DNA from: Pedobacter sp. W3I1
Lineage (GTDB): Bacteria > Bacteroidota > Bacteroidia > Sphingobacteriales > Sphingobacteriaceae
Direction of reading: 5' to 3'
Assembly (NCBI RefSeq): GCF_030816015.1
Contig: NZ_JAUSXN010000001.1
Coordinates: 496,001-560,000, forward strand
DNA: 64,000 nt
Positions 45,355 to 54,298 of this stretch are shown here, in pieces. Numbering within the stretch: the stretch's first letter is position 1; the number at the start of each line of letters is the position of its first letter. The notes under the pieces were generated by a model. The model was not told the origin of the DNA and did not search any database. It saw nothing but the letters and a program-made list of their open reading frames with translations. The position numbers were made by a program, and so were the translations under genes.

Positions 45355-48192
45355 TTACTTACTCAAATACATCGATTTGTCTTTGTAAAGTTTGCGGAAG
45401 TAAGGATCTTCCAAATCTTTGATGAAACGGATCGCCTCACCTGTAGATTTCATTTCAGGTCCTAATTCTTTCGCCACCTCCGGGAATTTCTCATAAGAGA
45501 AAACCGGTTCTTTAATTGCATAACCTTTTAGTTTACGAACGATCGTAAAATCTTTCAGTTTTGCTACGCCTAACATAATTTTAGCTGCAATATTGATGTA
45601 TGGAACATCGTAAGCTTTTGCAATGAAAGGAACCGTGCGCGATGCCCTTGGGTTTGCCTCGATTACATAAACTTTCTCGTCCTTGATGGCGAACTGAATG
45701 TTTAATAAACCACGTACATCTAATGCTTTAGCAATTTTGATCGAGTATTCTTCCATTGCTTTAGTTACCTTCTCTGGTAAGCTGAATGTAGGTAATACTG
45801 CAAATGAATCTCCTGAGTGAATACCTGCAGGCTCGATGTGTTCCATCATTCCCACAATGTGTACATCCTCACCATCAGAGATTGAATCAGACTCTGCTTC
45901 TTCTGCCCTATCTAAAAAGTGATCGATCAATACACGGTTGCCCGGTAAATCGCCCAATAATTTTACTACTGCTTTTTCCAGGTCCTCATCGTTAATTACA
46001 ATGCTCATGCCTTGTCCACCCAAAACATAACTCGGACGAACCAACACCGGGTAACCAACTTCGTTTGCTACAACAATTGCTTCTTCAGCATTTTCTGCAA
46101 CACCATATTTTGGATAAGGAATACCTAAATCTTTCAACAAGTCTGAGAAACGGCCGCGGTCTTCTGCAATGTCCATGTTCTCAAAAGATGTTCCGATAAT
46201 TTTGATGCCCCTTTCCGTTAACTTCTCCGCCATTTTCAAAGCTGTTTGTCCACCCAACTGAACGATAACGCCCACCGGTTTTTCCAGCTCAATAATTTCG
46301 CGTACATGCTCCCAGAATACCGGCTCGAAGTATAATTTATCGGCCATGTTAAAGTCTGTTGAAACCGTTTCAGGATTACAGTTAATCATGATGGCCTCGA
46401 AACCTGTTTCTTTAGCAGCCAATAAGCCGTGTACACAGGAGTAATCGAATTCGATACCCTGACCGATACGGTTAGGGCCTGAACCCAATACAATTACCTT
46501 TTTCCTGTCAGAAGGAATAGATTCATTTTCCTCTTCGAAAGTAGAATAATAGTATGGTGTTTTGGCCGGGAACTCCGCAGCGCAAGTATCAACCATTTTA
46601 TATACCCTGTTTATGCCTAAAGCTTTACGGCGATCGTAAACTTCATCTTCCGTAACATTGCCTAACAACCAGGCGATCTGAATATCAGAGAACCCTTTTT
46701 GTTTAAGCGTTACGAAGAAATCTTGAGGGATATTGTTTAATGAATATCTTTTTAATTCAGTTTCAAGCAATACAAGCTCCTGAATCTGGTTTAAGAACCA
46801 CTTATCAATTTTGGTTACCTTACGGATCGACTCCAAAGGTACGCCCATTGTCATGGCATCTTTTATTAAGAACAAACGGTTCCATGAAGCATGCTCCAAA
46901 CCGTCCATAATCTCTTCAATATTGCGCACCTGTCTGCCATCGGCACCTAAACCAGCGCGGTTGATCTCTAAACTCTGACAAGCTTTTTGTAATGCTTCGA
47001 TAAAAGTACGGCCAATTGCCATTACCTCACCTACCGATTTCATCTGCAAGCCAAGCTCTTTGTTAGCGCCTTTAAATTTATCAAAGTTCCAGCGAGGTAT
47101 TTTAACGATTACGTAATCTAAAGTAGGTTCGAAATATGCTGAAGTGGTTTTGGTAATCTGATTTTCAATTTCATCAAGGTTGTAACCGATGGCTAGTTTT
47201 GCCGCAATTTTTGCAATTGGATAACCCGTTGCTTTACTTGCCAAAGCTGATGAACGCGATACACGTGGGTTAATTTCGATGGCGATAATTTCATCGTTTG
47301 CCGGGTTAACCGAAAACTGAACGTTACAGCCACCCGCGAAATTACCGATTGCACGCATCATTTTGATCGCCTGGTTACGCATTTCCTGGTAACAACGATC
47401 AGATAAGGTCATTGCCGGAGCAACAGTAATCGAATCTCCTGTATGGATACCCATCGGATCGAAGTTTTCGATCGAACAGATAATGATTACGTTATCGTTG
47501 CTATCTCTTAACAACTCTAACTCGTATTCTTTCCAGCCTAAAACAGCTTTCTCTACCAGTACTTCGTGTGTTGGCGAAGCTTCTAAACCACGTTTTAAAG
47601 CGGCATCGAACTCTTCTTTTTTGTGTACGAAACCACCACCAGAACCACCTAAAGTATATGATGGGCGGATTACCAATGGGTAACCGATTTCTTGTGCTGC
47701 TTCTTTACCTTCTAAAAATGAGTTGGCAATTTTCGATTCTGCAACACCTACACCAATATCAACCATTAACTGGCGGAAAGCTTCACGGTTTTCGGTTTTT
47801 TCAATTGCCGCAACGTCTACACCAACAACTTTTACTCCATATTTTTCCCAAACACCACGTTCTTCAGCTTCTTTACACAGGTTTAGTGCGGTTTGGCCTC
47901 CCATTGTAGGAAGTACTGCATCAATTCTAGGTAAATCTGCAGAGTCGATATGCTCTTGTAAAATAACCTCTATTGAATCAACAGATAACGGACGCAGGTA
48001 AACATGGTCGCCGATAACCTTATCCGTCATAATAGTAGCCGGATTGGAGTTGATAATGGAAACGGTAATCCCTTCTTCTTTTAAAGAAAGAGCCGCTTGT
48101 GAACCTGAGTAATCAAATTCACAGGCTTGGCCAATAATAATTGGTCCAGATCCGATAATCAGTACTGAGCGTATGGAAGTGTCTTTAGGCAT
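45355..48192 (-). CDS. carB: Carbamoyl-phosphate synthase large subunit
   Basis: This 945-aa enzyme makes carbamoyl phosphate for pyrimidine and arginine synthesis. The two ATP-grasp halves are clear: LIIGSGPIIIGQACEFDYSG at the N-terminus and its repeat VIVLGSGPNRIGQGIEFDYSC in the second half, with YPLVIRPSYTLGGSGGG and YPVLVRPSYVLGGQGMS as ATP-binding segments and IEINPRVSRSSALASKATGYP/IEANPRASRTVPFIAKAYDVP. It ends soon after the second ATP-grasp half (FIKDLEDPYFRKLYKDKSMYLSK). The C-terminal allosteric (MGS-like) domain of the roughly 1070-aa E. coli form appears absent, a known short form in Bacteroidota. carA is not in the window. Confidence 0.95.
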   Translation of the reverse strand: MPKDTSIRSVLIIGSGPIIIGQACEFDYSGSQAALSLKEEGITVSIINSNPATIMTDKVIGDHVYLRPLSVDSIEVILQEHIDSADLPRIDAVLPTMGGQTALNLCKEAEERGVWEKYGVKVVGVDVAAIEKTENREAFRQLMVDIGVGVAESKIANSFLEGKEAAQEIGYPLVIRPSYTLGGSGGGFVHKKEEFDAALKRGLEASPTHEVLVEKAVLGWKEYELELLRDSNDNVIIICSIENFDPMGIHTGDSITVAPAMTLSDRCYQEMRNQAIKMMRAIGNFAGGCNVQFSVNPANDEIIAIEINPRVSRSSALASKATGYPIAKIAAKLAIGYNLDEIENQITKTTSAYFEPTLDYVIVKIPRWNFDKFKGANKELGLQMKSVGEVMAIGRTFIEALQKACQSLEINRAGLGADGRQVRNIEEIMDGLEHASWNRLFLIKDAMTMGVPLESIRKVTKIDKWFLNQIQELVLLETELKRYSLNNIPQDFFVTLKQKGFSDIQIAWLLGNVTEDEVYDRRKALGINRVYKMVDTCAAEFPAKTPYYYSTFEEENESIPSDRKKVIVLGSGPNRIGQGIEFDYSCVHGLLAAKETGFEAIMINCNPETVSTDFNMADKLYFEPVFWEHVREIIELEKPVGVIVQLGGQTALKMAEKLTERGIKIIGTSFENMDIAEDRGRFSDLLKDLGIPYPKYGVAENAEEAIVVANEVGYPVLVRPSYVLGGQGMSIVINDEDLEKAVVKLLGDLPGNRVLIDHFLDRAEEAESDSISDGEDVHIVGMMEHIEPAGIHSGDSFAVLPTFSLPEKVTKAMEEYSIKIAKALDVRGLLNIQFAIKDEKVYVIEANPRASRTVPFIAKAYDVPYINIAAKIMLGVAKLKDFTIVRKLKGYAIKEPVFSYEKFPEVAKELGPEMKSTGEAIRFIKDLEDPYFRKLYKDKSMYLSK

Positions 48193-48349
48193 GATAAAGC
48201 TTAAACAATAATTAAAATTCTAAAGTGTTGGTTCTTTTGAAACCTTGAAAGCAACGAGATTTTGTGCTTGTAAGAAGAAAAATCCCAACTGTTCTGTCGG
48301 GATGCAAAGATACATCTTTAGATGTGATTTTAAGACGTTTTTTTAAAAT

Positions 48350-48379
48350 AAAAAAGAGCACTATTTAAGTGCTCTTTTT
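48350..48379 (-). terminator. Terminator after the small exported protein gene
   Basis: AAAAAGAGCACT (48350-48361) / AGTGCTCTTTTT (48367-48378) forms a perfect stem with A/T-rich flanks. It lies 24 bp after the stop of the minus-strand 105-aa gene. Confidence 0.75.
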
Positions 48380-48402
48380 AGATTTTTCTTTTGCGAAATG
48401 AA

Positions 48403-48720
48403 CTACTGTTGTAATTTAATTTCGCCTAAATCTGTAGTGGCGCTATCTTTAACGGCAACCTTTTCTATAACAGCATCTTTATATGGCGCATTGGCTTTTA
48501 CCACAACGGTATAAACACCTTCTTTAAGGTTAGTAAAAGTAAAAACACCCTGACTAATTTCCGCTTTCAGCGTGTCTGTCGCCGCTACAAGTGAAACAGC
48601 AGAAGCCGCATCACTTGGTGTAATTTTTCCAATGATTCCGCCCACTTTAATATTTGTAAAGGCAATTGAACCTAAAGCAAATACAATGAGCAGCGATAAT
48701 ACAACACATAACTTTTTCAT
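48403..48720 (-). CDS. Small exported protein with carboxypeptidase-regulatory-like fold
   Basis: This 105-aa protein has an N-terminal signal (KKLCVVLSLLIVFALGSIAFT) and a mature beta-sandwich: VGGIIGKITPSDAASAVSLVAATDTLKAEISQGVFTFTNLKEGVYTVVVKANAPYKDAVIEKVAVKDSATTDLGEIKL, the pattern of CarboxypepD_reg/SpaA-like domains that usually sit at the front of TonB receptors. Here it stands alone. It is probably a periplasmic or surface binding module; its ligand is unknown. Confidence 0.75.
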   Translation of the reverse strand: MKKLCVVLSLLIVFALGSIAFTNIKVGGIIGKITPSDAASAVSLVAATDTLKAEISQGVFTFTNLKEGVYTVVVKANAPYKDAVIEKVAVKDSATTDLGEIKLQQ

Positions 48721-48986
48721 GGTATAACGTTTTAGTTGTTGATGTCTTAAATAAATAACAGCATTTAGTGCAAATAGTTTTAAATAATGAACACTATTTT
48801 TCTGATTGTACTATAAATTATACACGAGTGTAAAATACGAATGTACGATTTCATGGTAAATGTTAATTAGTGTTAAAAGATTTTCGTAAAAGTGGCGCTA
48901 TGAGTCAGAATTAAGTCACGAAGTTGTGATGATCGGAATATTGGCAATAATGTTGTAATAAGCAGAACATATATGCGTTTTGTATA
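48721..48986. other. Intergenic stretch, nothing recognised
   Basis: This is an AT-rich region between the divergent small exported-protein gene and the two-hairpin element at 49000. No gene or clear promoter match was found. Confidence 0.4.
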
Positions 48987-49110
48987 TACTTTAGACAATG
49001 ATCTAAAGCTTCCTCCGCGGATTAGTTACCCGCCATGAGGATTTCTTCATAAATAGTTTGTTTGGTTTATTATCCGGTTAGAGGAGCCCTCCTCAACCGG
49101 ATTTTTTCTT
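48987..49110 (+). ncRNA. Candidate small RNA or leader with two hairpins
   Basis: A weak -7-like TACTTTAG (48987-48994) precedes a two-tier hairpin: CCTC (49012-49015) with GAGG (49037-49040) and GCGG (49017-49020) with CCGC (49030-49033). A strong terminator follows at 49072-49110. No reading frame spans it. It may be an independent small RNA or an attenuator leader of the NadR-like gene. It matches no family I recognise. Confidence 0.3.
49072..49110 (+). terminator. Strong terminator upstream of the NadR-like gene
   Basis: ATCCGGTT and GAGGAG pair with CTCCTC and AACCGGAT (49072-49102), with a bulged A, followed by six T. No plus-strand protein gene lies before it. Confidence 0.8.
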
Positions 49111-49126
49111 TTAAGGCTTTTTCTTT

Positions 49127-49134
49127 TACATTTG
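49127..49134 (+). promoter_or_regulatory. -7 box for the NadR-like gene
   Basis: TACATTTG, a perfect TAnnTTTG match, lies 22 bp before the GTG start at 49156 and just after the terminator. It argues against the longer TTG-initiated frame from 49132, which would overlap the box. Confidence 0.5.
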
Positions 49135-49155
49135 ACCGTATTCAGAAAATGTATC

Positions 49156-49686
49156 GTGAATAAAAATATTAAAAAGATTGCTATTGTTGGCCCGGAAAGT
49201 ACGGGAAAATCTACTATATCTCAATTGCTGGCAAAATACTATAAAGTTTCGTGGGTACCAGAGTATGCCCGTTACTACTGCGAAAACCTGGTTGCCGATT
49301 ATACACTACAAGATGAAGTGAATATGTACTACGGGCAGGTAGCGCTGGAGGATGCTATTTTAGTGACTACCGAAAGCGATTTTATCATTTGCGATACTAC
49401 TTTTATTACAGTAAAGATCTGGAGCGATGAAGTGCTCGGTGAAACGCCAGAAATTGTATTAGATGCGCTACCCGAAAGACCTTACGATCTGTACCTGTTA
49501 ATGGATATTGATTTGCCATGGAAGGACGATCCGCTACGCGATTTTCCGGAGAAACGCGAATATTTTATGGAGGTTTGGCATAACGAACTCCGTGCCTTGA
49601 ATGCGAATTACAAAGTAGTTGGCGGATTGGGCGATGAAAGGGTAGCGAATGCGATTAAAACCGTTGATGATTTTTTAGGCAAATAG
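49156..49686 (+). CDS. NadR-like P-loop kinase (nicotinamide-riboside-kinase-type)
   Basis: This protein of about 176 aa uses a GTG start at 49156 (MNKNIKKIAIVGPESTGKST). The Walker A GPESTGKS is at residues 12-19. Family-specific stretches follow: WVPEYARYY, DFIICDTTFITVKIWSDEVLG and YDLYLLMDIDLPWKDDPLRDFPEKREYF, which match the kinase domain of NadR (ribosylnicotinamide kinase). In Bacteroidota such kinases also occur next to thiamine or nicotinamide uptake genes. It precedes the TPP-riboswitch locus, but about 1.1 kb of repeats intervenes. The substrate is not decided by sequence. Confidence 0.85.
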   Translation: MNKNIKKIAIVGPESTGKSTISQLLAKYYKVSWVPEYARYYCENLVADYTLQDEVNMYYGQVALEDAILVTTESDFIICDTTFITVKIWSDEVLGETPEIVLDALPERPYDLYLLMDIDLPWKDDPLRDFPEKREYFMEVWHNELRALNANYKVVGGLGDERVANAIKTVDDFLGK

Positions 49687-49893
49687 GAAATCGGGACTGA
49701 ACTTGCAAAAGCAGGAATCAATGATTTCCTCATAGTTATTAAATACTTTTTCTTTTTAGGAAATGAAGGAGCAGTGTTTTATAGGTGCTGTAGTCCCGCC
49801 ATTCGCTTTACTTCACCCGATAGAAATCGGGCTCGTGCTCGCTACTGTCAGGTTTATTGAACAAGGGCTTGTTATCATAATGCATAAAATACG

Positions 49894-50046
49894 AAACGTT
49901 CCTACGGAACGAAAAAAAAACATTTTTTTCTACCCGGCAGGCGTCCCGATGGGACGGCAAAGGCATAATATTCACAGATCGTCCCATCGGGACGATTCGT
50001 GGGTAGCCAATTGTTTAATTGGCGTTTTCGTTCCATAGGAACGTTT
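49894..50046. mobile_element. Palindromic MITE-like element, copy 1
   Basis: The left end AAACGTTCCTACGGAACG and the right end CGTTCCATAGGAACGTTT are inverted copies. Inside, GTCCCGATGGGACG (about 49952) and CGTCCCATCGGGACG (about 49980) are further palindromes. The size is about 153 bp. There is no transposase, so it would have to move in trans; transposition is inference from structure. Confidence 0.55.
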
Positions 50047-50310
50047 GCTATTAATCCGTTAATATTTCCGGATTCCTGGCCACCTAAACCCGGTCAAAGC
50101 GGGATGCTGCGGATTTAAGCACTATTTTTTGCTTTTTATGGTGTGCTTGCTTGTTTCACAGGTTTCATCGGCAGCAGAAGCGGGACTGAAGATGCCAAGC
50201 ACTCAGAACCATCCATTTCCAAATCAACAAGAATTAATTTTATCTGCTTTTTGTGTTTTTATAAACAAAAGGCTAATTGTTCTTGGCTCTTTATGATGCA
50301 TAAAATACGA

Positions 50311-50461
50311 AACGTTCCTACGGAACGAAAAAAAACAACATTTTTTTCTATCCGGCAGGCGTCCCGATGGGACGGCAAAGGCATAATATTCACAGATCGT
50401 CCCATCGGGACGATTCGTGGGTAGCCAATTTAATTGGCGTTTTCGTTCCATAGGAACGTTT
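50311..50461. mobile_element. Palindromic MITE-like element, copy 2
   Basis: This has the same structure as copy 1, with the identical left end AAACGTTCCTACGGAACG and right end CGTTCCATAGGAACGTTT. It lacks a few bases (TTG deletion near 50431). It is part of the 417-bp tandem unit, so it probably arose by duplication and not by separate insertion. Confidence 0.55.
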
Positions 50462-50766
50462 GCTATTAATCCGTTAATATTTGCACATTCCTGGCCACCT
50501 AAACCCGATCAAAGCGGGATGCTGCCGATTTAAGCACTATTTTTTGCTTTTTATGGTGTGCTTGCTTGTTTCACAGGTTTCATCGGCAGCAGAAGCGGGA
50601 GCGGGACTGAAGATGCCAAGTACTCAGAACCATCCATTTCCAAATCAACAATAATTAATTTTATCTGCTTTTTGTGTTATTATAAACAAAAGGCTAATTG
50701 TTCTTGGCTCTTTAAGCTTTAGCACTATCAAATTTCTCTAAAACTGCGCTATTAAAGCCAACAACT

Positions 50767-50796
50767 CTTGTTATTGCTAAATATTTTCTACATTTG
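50767..50796 (+). promoter_or_regulatory. Promoter of the TPP-regulated TonB operon
   Basis: CTTG (50767-50770), 18 bp, then TACATTTG (50789-50796), a perfect match to the -7 consensus. The predicted start lies just before the riboswitch. Confidence 0.65.
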
Positions 50797-50805
50797 CCCC
50801 ATCAT

Positions 50806-50968
50806 TAGGGGTGCCTTGTTTAAATAACACAAAAACAGGCTGAGATCATACCCATTTTGAGGTGAAAGGTAGAAGGTGAAAAGGTAGAGGGTAATCCCAT
50901 CAACCTTAAAACCCTCCAGCCATCAACCTCGAATGCACCTGATCCGGGTAATGCCGGCGTAGGGATTG
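50806..50968 (+). promoter_or_regulatory. TPP riboswitch with a long P3 extension
   Basis: The thi-box parts are clear: AGGGGTGCC (50807-50815), GCTGAGATCATACCC, CACCTGATCCGGGTAATGCC and GGCGTAGGGATT. Between ACCC and the distal CCTGATCCGGG lies about 85 extra nt that fold on themselves (GAGGTGA with TCAACCTC; GGTAGAGGGT with ACCCTCCAGCC). That is a long P3 arm compared with the compact copy at 26658. It regulates the TonB receptor and probably downstream genes. Confidence 0.93.
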
Positions 50969-51037
50969 GAGTTATGGAAGTTTAACTGAAAATCGGCAAT
51001 GCCCCTTTTCCGATGAGTTTAACTAAAAACAATAAAA

Positions 51038-53482
51038 TTGAAAAATTTACTTTATGCAGCGCTTGTTGCAATGTTGCCCTTCTTTGTATCGGCACAGATT
51101 TCTGTTACTGGTAAAATAACAGATCAAAACCAGCAGCCCCTTCTGGGTGCAACGGTTAAGCTGAGAAATCAAAAAACAGCAGTTGTAAGCGATGCCGCTG
51201 GAAATTACAGCATCACAAACCTGGTTAACGGAAAATATACTCTTGTGATCAGTTATGTAGGCTATAAAACAATTGAAAAGGCTGTAGAACTTAAACAGCA
51301 TACCATGCTGGATTTTAGCCTCTCGCCACAAAATTTCTTAGCCGATGAAGTGATTGTTCGTGCAACGCGTGCAACAGAGAAATCGGCCACTACCTATAAG
51401 AATATTGGTAAAGAAGAAATACAGCAGAATAACTTTGGTCAGGATTTACCTTTCGTCCTCCAGAACACCCCAGGCGTTGTGGTTAACTCTGATGCTGGTG
51501 CTGGCGTGGGCTACACGGGTATCCGTATCCGCGGTAGCGACAATAGCAGGATTAACGTAACGGTTAACGGTATCCCGATAAACGATAGCGAAAGTCAAGG
51601 TACGTTTTACGTAAACATGCCCGATTTTGCTTCATCGGTAGATAACGTACAAATTCAACGTGGTGTAGGTACTTCAACCAATGGTGCAGGTGCATTTGGT
51701 GCCAGTTTAAATATCCAAACTACTGCAAGCGAAACGGAACCCTATGCAGAAGTAAATAATACTTATGGCAGTTTCAATACATGGAAAAATACTGTAAAAG
51801 TTGGAACAGGTTTGATTAACAACCGCTTTAGCTTTGATGGGCGCTTATCAAGAATCAGCTCTGATGGTTATGTAGACCGCGGATCATCACTACTTAAATC
51901 ATATTTTCTCTCTGGTGCTTACCATGGCAATAAAGACCTGCTGCGCGTAAATGTTTTTTCAGGAAATGAGAAAACCTATCAATCATGGAACGGTATTCCG
52001 CAATCACGTTTGGAAAATGATGTGGTTGGAATGAATGCCTATGTTGCCAGAAACGGATTAGGTGCAGCCGATTCCACTAATCTTTTAAACGCTGGCAGAA
52101 CTTACAACAGTTTCTTGTACAATAATCAAACGGATAACTATACGCAGAACCATTATCAATTAATTTATGCCAGACAGATTTCTGAACAGTTTTCGTTTAA
52201 TGGTGCTTTACATTATACCAAAGGCGAAGGTTATTATGAAGAGTACAGGGCACAGGATAAATTGAAAAATTATGGTTTAAACCCGGTTGTTATTCCTGGC
52301 GGAACACCCATTACTGAAACAGATTTAATCCGTCGCCGTTGGTTGGATAACGATTTTTACGGGGTTACTTATGCTTTCAATTATGTGCCTGAAAAGAATT
52401 TAAACTTTACTTTGGGTGGTGCATACAACGAATATAAAGGTGCGCACTTCGGACAGATTACCTGGGCACAATATGCATCAAACGGAAATATAGACAGGCA
52501 TTATTATGATAATGATGGTTTTAAGACCGATTTTAACGTTTATGGCAAAGTAAACTACAGCCCTGTAGAATCGTTAAGCTTGTTCGCCGACCTGCAATAC
52601 CGCCGGGTATATTATGATATTGCAGGAACTGAGAACAAATTGAATACACTGGCCATTAACGAGACCTTAAATTTCTTTAACCCGAAATTTGGGGCTACTT
52701 ATTTTATCAATCCACAGAGCAATGTTTACGCCTCTTTTAGCGTAGCCAACAAAGAGCCTAACCGCGATGACTATACAGATGCTGCAGTTGGTATTTCGCC
52801 AAAGCCAGAACGTTTGAATGATATAGAGTTAGGTTACCATTTTAAAGACAACAAATTTAATATAGGTGCCAATGCTTATGGCATGTTCTATAAAAACCAA
52901 TTGGTAGTAACCGGGAAAATAAATGATGTGGGTGGAAACTTCCGTCAGAATGTGGATAAAAGTTACCGTTTAGGGATTGAGCTCGATGGTTCTTATACCA
53001 TTAGTCAGCAGTTTGTATTAAATGCTAATGCGGCATTAAGCAGGAACAAGATCAAAAACTTTACCGAATATTATGATGATTACGATAATGGCGGACAGGT
53101 AGTAAACAACTATAAATTAACCGATATCTCTTATTCTCCAAAAGCGGTTCTTTTTGGCGAGCTGGTTTACAAGCCTGTTACTGGTTTTGCGGTAGCCTTG
53201 CAAAGCAAATATGTAAGTAAACAATACCTGGATAATACGCAGAACAATGATAGAACCATTAATGGTTATTGGGTAAGCAATGCACGTTTGGGTTACGACT
53301 TTAAATTTGCAGGGGTTAAAAACGTTAACCTGGGTTTATTGGTAAACAATATTTTCGATAAAAAATACGAAAGCAATGGTTATACCTATGGCTACCAGGC
53401 AGGTGGAAGCAGGGTAACCGAAAACTTCTTTTACCCACAAGCGGGAACTAACTTTTTGCTAAGCTTGAACGTGAAATTTTAA
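51038..53482 (+). CDS. TonB-dependent receptor, probable thiamine or precursor uptake
   Basis: This 814-aa protein initiates at a TTG codon (51038), since an in-frame stop lies six codons upstream and no ATG precedes the signal peptide (KNLLYAALVAMLPFFVSAQ). The CarboxypepD_reg domain (about 20-105, ISVTGKITDQNQQPLLGATV) is followed by the plug (ENFG...PFVLQNTPGVVVNSDAGAGVGYTGIRIRGSD) and a 22-strand barrel, ending with the aromatic FLLSLNVKF. It is outer-membrane, powered by TonB. Control by a TPP riboswitch fits uptake of thiamine or its precursors, as known for such receptors in Bacteroidota; the ligand is inferred from regulation. Confidence 0.9.
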   Translation: MKNLLYAALVAMLPFFVSAQISVTGKITDQNQQPLLGATVKLRNQKTAVVSDAAGNYSITNLVNGKYTLVISYVGYKTIEKAVELKQHTMLDFSLSPQNFLADEVIVRATRATEKSATTYKNIGKEEIQQNNFGQDLPFVLQNTPGVVVNSDAGAGVGYTGIRIRGSDNSRINVTVNGIPINDSESQGTFYVNMPDFASSVDNVQIQRGVGTSTNGAGAFGASLNIQTTASETEPYAEVNNTYGSFNTWKNTVKVGTGLINNRFSFDGRLSRISSDGYVDRGSSLLKSYFLSGAYHGNKDLLRVNVFSGNEKTYQSWNGIPQSRLENDVVGMNAYVARNGLGAADSTNLLNAGRTYNSFLYNNQTDNYTQNHYQLIYARQISEQFSFNGALHYTKGEGYYEEYRAQDKLKNYGLNPVVIPGGTPITETDLIRRRWLDNDFYGVTYAFNYVPEKNLNFTLGGAYNEYKGAHFGQITWAQYASNGNIDRHYYDNDGFKTDFNVYGKVNYSPVESLSLFADLQYRRVYYDIAGTENKLNTLAINETLNFFNPKFGATYFINPQSNVYASFSVANKEPNRDDYTDAAVGISPKPERLNDIELGYHFKDNKFNIGANAYGMFYKNQLVVTGKINDVGGNFRQNVDKSYRLGIELDGSYTISQQFVLNANAALSRNKIKNFTEYYDDYDNGGQVVNNYKLTDISYSPKAVLFGELVYKPVTGFAVALQSKYVSKQYLDNTQNNDRTINGYWVSNARLGYDFKFAGVKNVNLGLLVNNIFDKKYESNGYTYGYQAGGSRVTENFFYPQAGTNFLLSLNVKF

Positions 53483-53500
53483 GAAAGTTGAAAAAACAGG

Positions 53501-53540
53501 ATCGTCATTGCTGGATACACTTGCAATGACGATTTTGTTT
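53501..53540 (+). terminator. Palindromic terminator-like element after the TonB receptor
   Basis: ATCGTCATTGC (53501-53511) pairs with GCAATGACGAT (53523-53533), followed by TTTTGTTT. It may attenuate read-through into the downstream ThiE-like gene. Confidence 0.6.
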
Positions 53541-53594
53541 ATATTGCCCTCCTGATCTTAAAATCTGAGCATCCTTAAATCCTGTTTACCCCGT

Positions 53595-54239
53595 ATGAAA
53601 TACATAGAGCAACTTCATTACATCACGCATGATATCCCACATTTAAGCCACATCGAACAGGCACAACAGGCCTGCGAGGCTGGTGCAAAATGGATCCAGT
53701 ACCGTTGCCTGAGCAAAAGTGATGAGGCACTCTTAAAGGATATTAATGCGATAGCCGAAATCTGCGATGATTGGGGCACCACCTTAATCGTTACCAATCA
53801 TGTTCATTTAAATGGAAGGGCAGATATCCAGGGTTTTCATATAGAAGATATGGATACCGATTTTATCGCCTTGCGTAAATTAGTTGGCCATGATATTACC
53901 CTTGGAGGATCGGCAAATAGGGTAGAAAATTTAATCAGACTGGCAAAAGAAGGTGCCGATTATGCTGGCTATGGTCCATTTGCAGAAACTGAAACCAAAC
54001 CCAACAATTATAACCTCTTGGGTATTGAAGGCTACCAGCAAGTAATAAAGGAATTAAAAGCTCAGTCCGTCAATATTCCAGTATTGGCTGTGGGCGGGAT
54101 AAAAACCTACGATGTGGAAGCTTTAATGCAAACCGGTATTTATGGTATAGCCGTTTCCGGAGCCATTAATTTTGCTGACGATTTTATTGAAGCCTATCAG
54201 GATTTTTACACATTAGTTAAAGAAAGTGCTGTTAATTAA
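53595..54239 (+). CDS. Third ThiE-like protein (active-site variant)
   Basis: This 214-aa ThiE-fold protein keeps the ADYAGYGPFAETETK segment and VLAVGGIKTYDVEALMQTGIYGIAVSGAI, but the metal pair is altered: Asn68-His69 (LIVTNHVHLNG) stands where ThiE has Asn-Asp, and the diphosphate-binding Arg segment is IQYRCLSK. It lies 112 bp after the TPP-regulated receptor and is probably part of the same salvage unit. It could be a modified thiamine-phosphate synthase, a thiazole-processing enzyme or a binding protein. It is diverged from both ThiE copies of the biosynthetic operon. Confidence 0.8.
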   Translation: MKYIEQLHYITHDIPHLSHIEQAQQACEAGAKWIQYRCLSKSDEALLKDINAIAEICDDWGTTLIVTNHVHLNGRADIQGFHIEDMDTDFIALRKLVGHDITLGGSANRVENLIRLAKEGADYAGYGPFAETETKPNNYNLLGIEGYQQVIKELKAQSVNIPVLAVGGIKTYDVEALMQTGIYGIAVSGAINFADDFIEAYQDFYTLVKESAVN

Positions 54240-54298
54240 CATTTTATAATTTGAACCGCATAGGATAATTTTTAGCTTTGGATAAAACCGAACAAAAT

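Larger units (their letters stand above)
49881..50714. repeat. Tandem duplication of a 417-bp unit
   Basis: Unit 1 (49881-50297) and unit 2 (50298-50714) are nearly identical, differing by small indels (a GTT at about 50012 and an extra GGAGCG near 50600). Each begins TGCATAAAATACGAAACG and ends near GGCTAATTGTTCTTGGCTC. Inside each is an inner palindromic element of about 150 bp with its own listing. The region separates the NadR-like gene from the thiamine riboswitch. No protein frame is credible. Confidence 0.85.

Noticed and set aside
49763..50424. Open frames of about 91-93 codons inside the 417-bp repeats
   Set aside because: They lie within palindromic repeat DNA, have low-quality composition, and differ between the two near-identical units, so they are not real genes.
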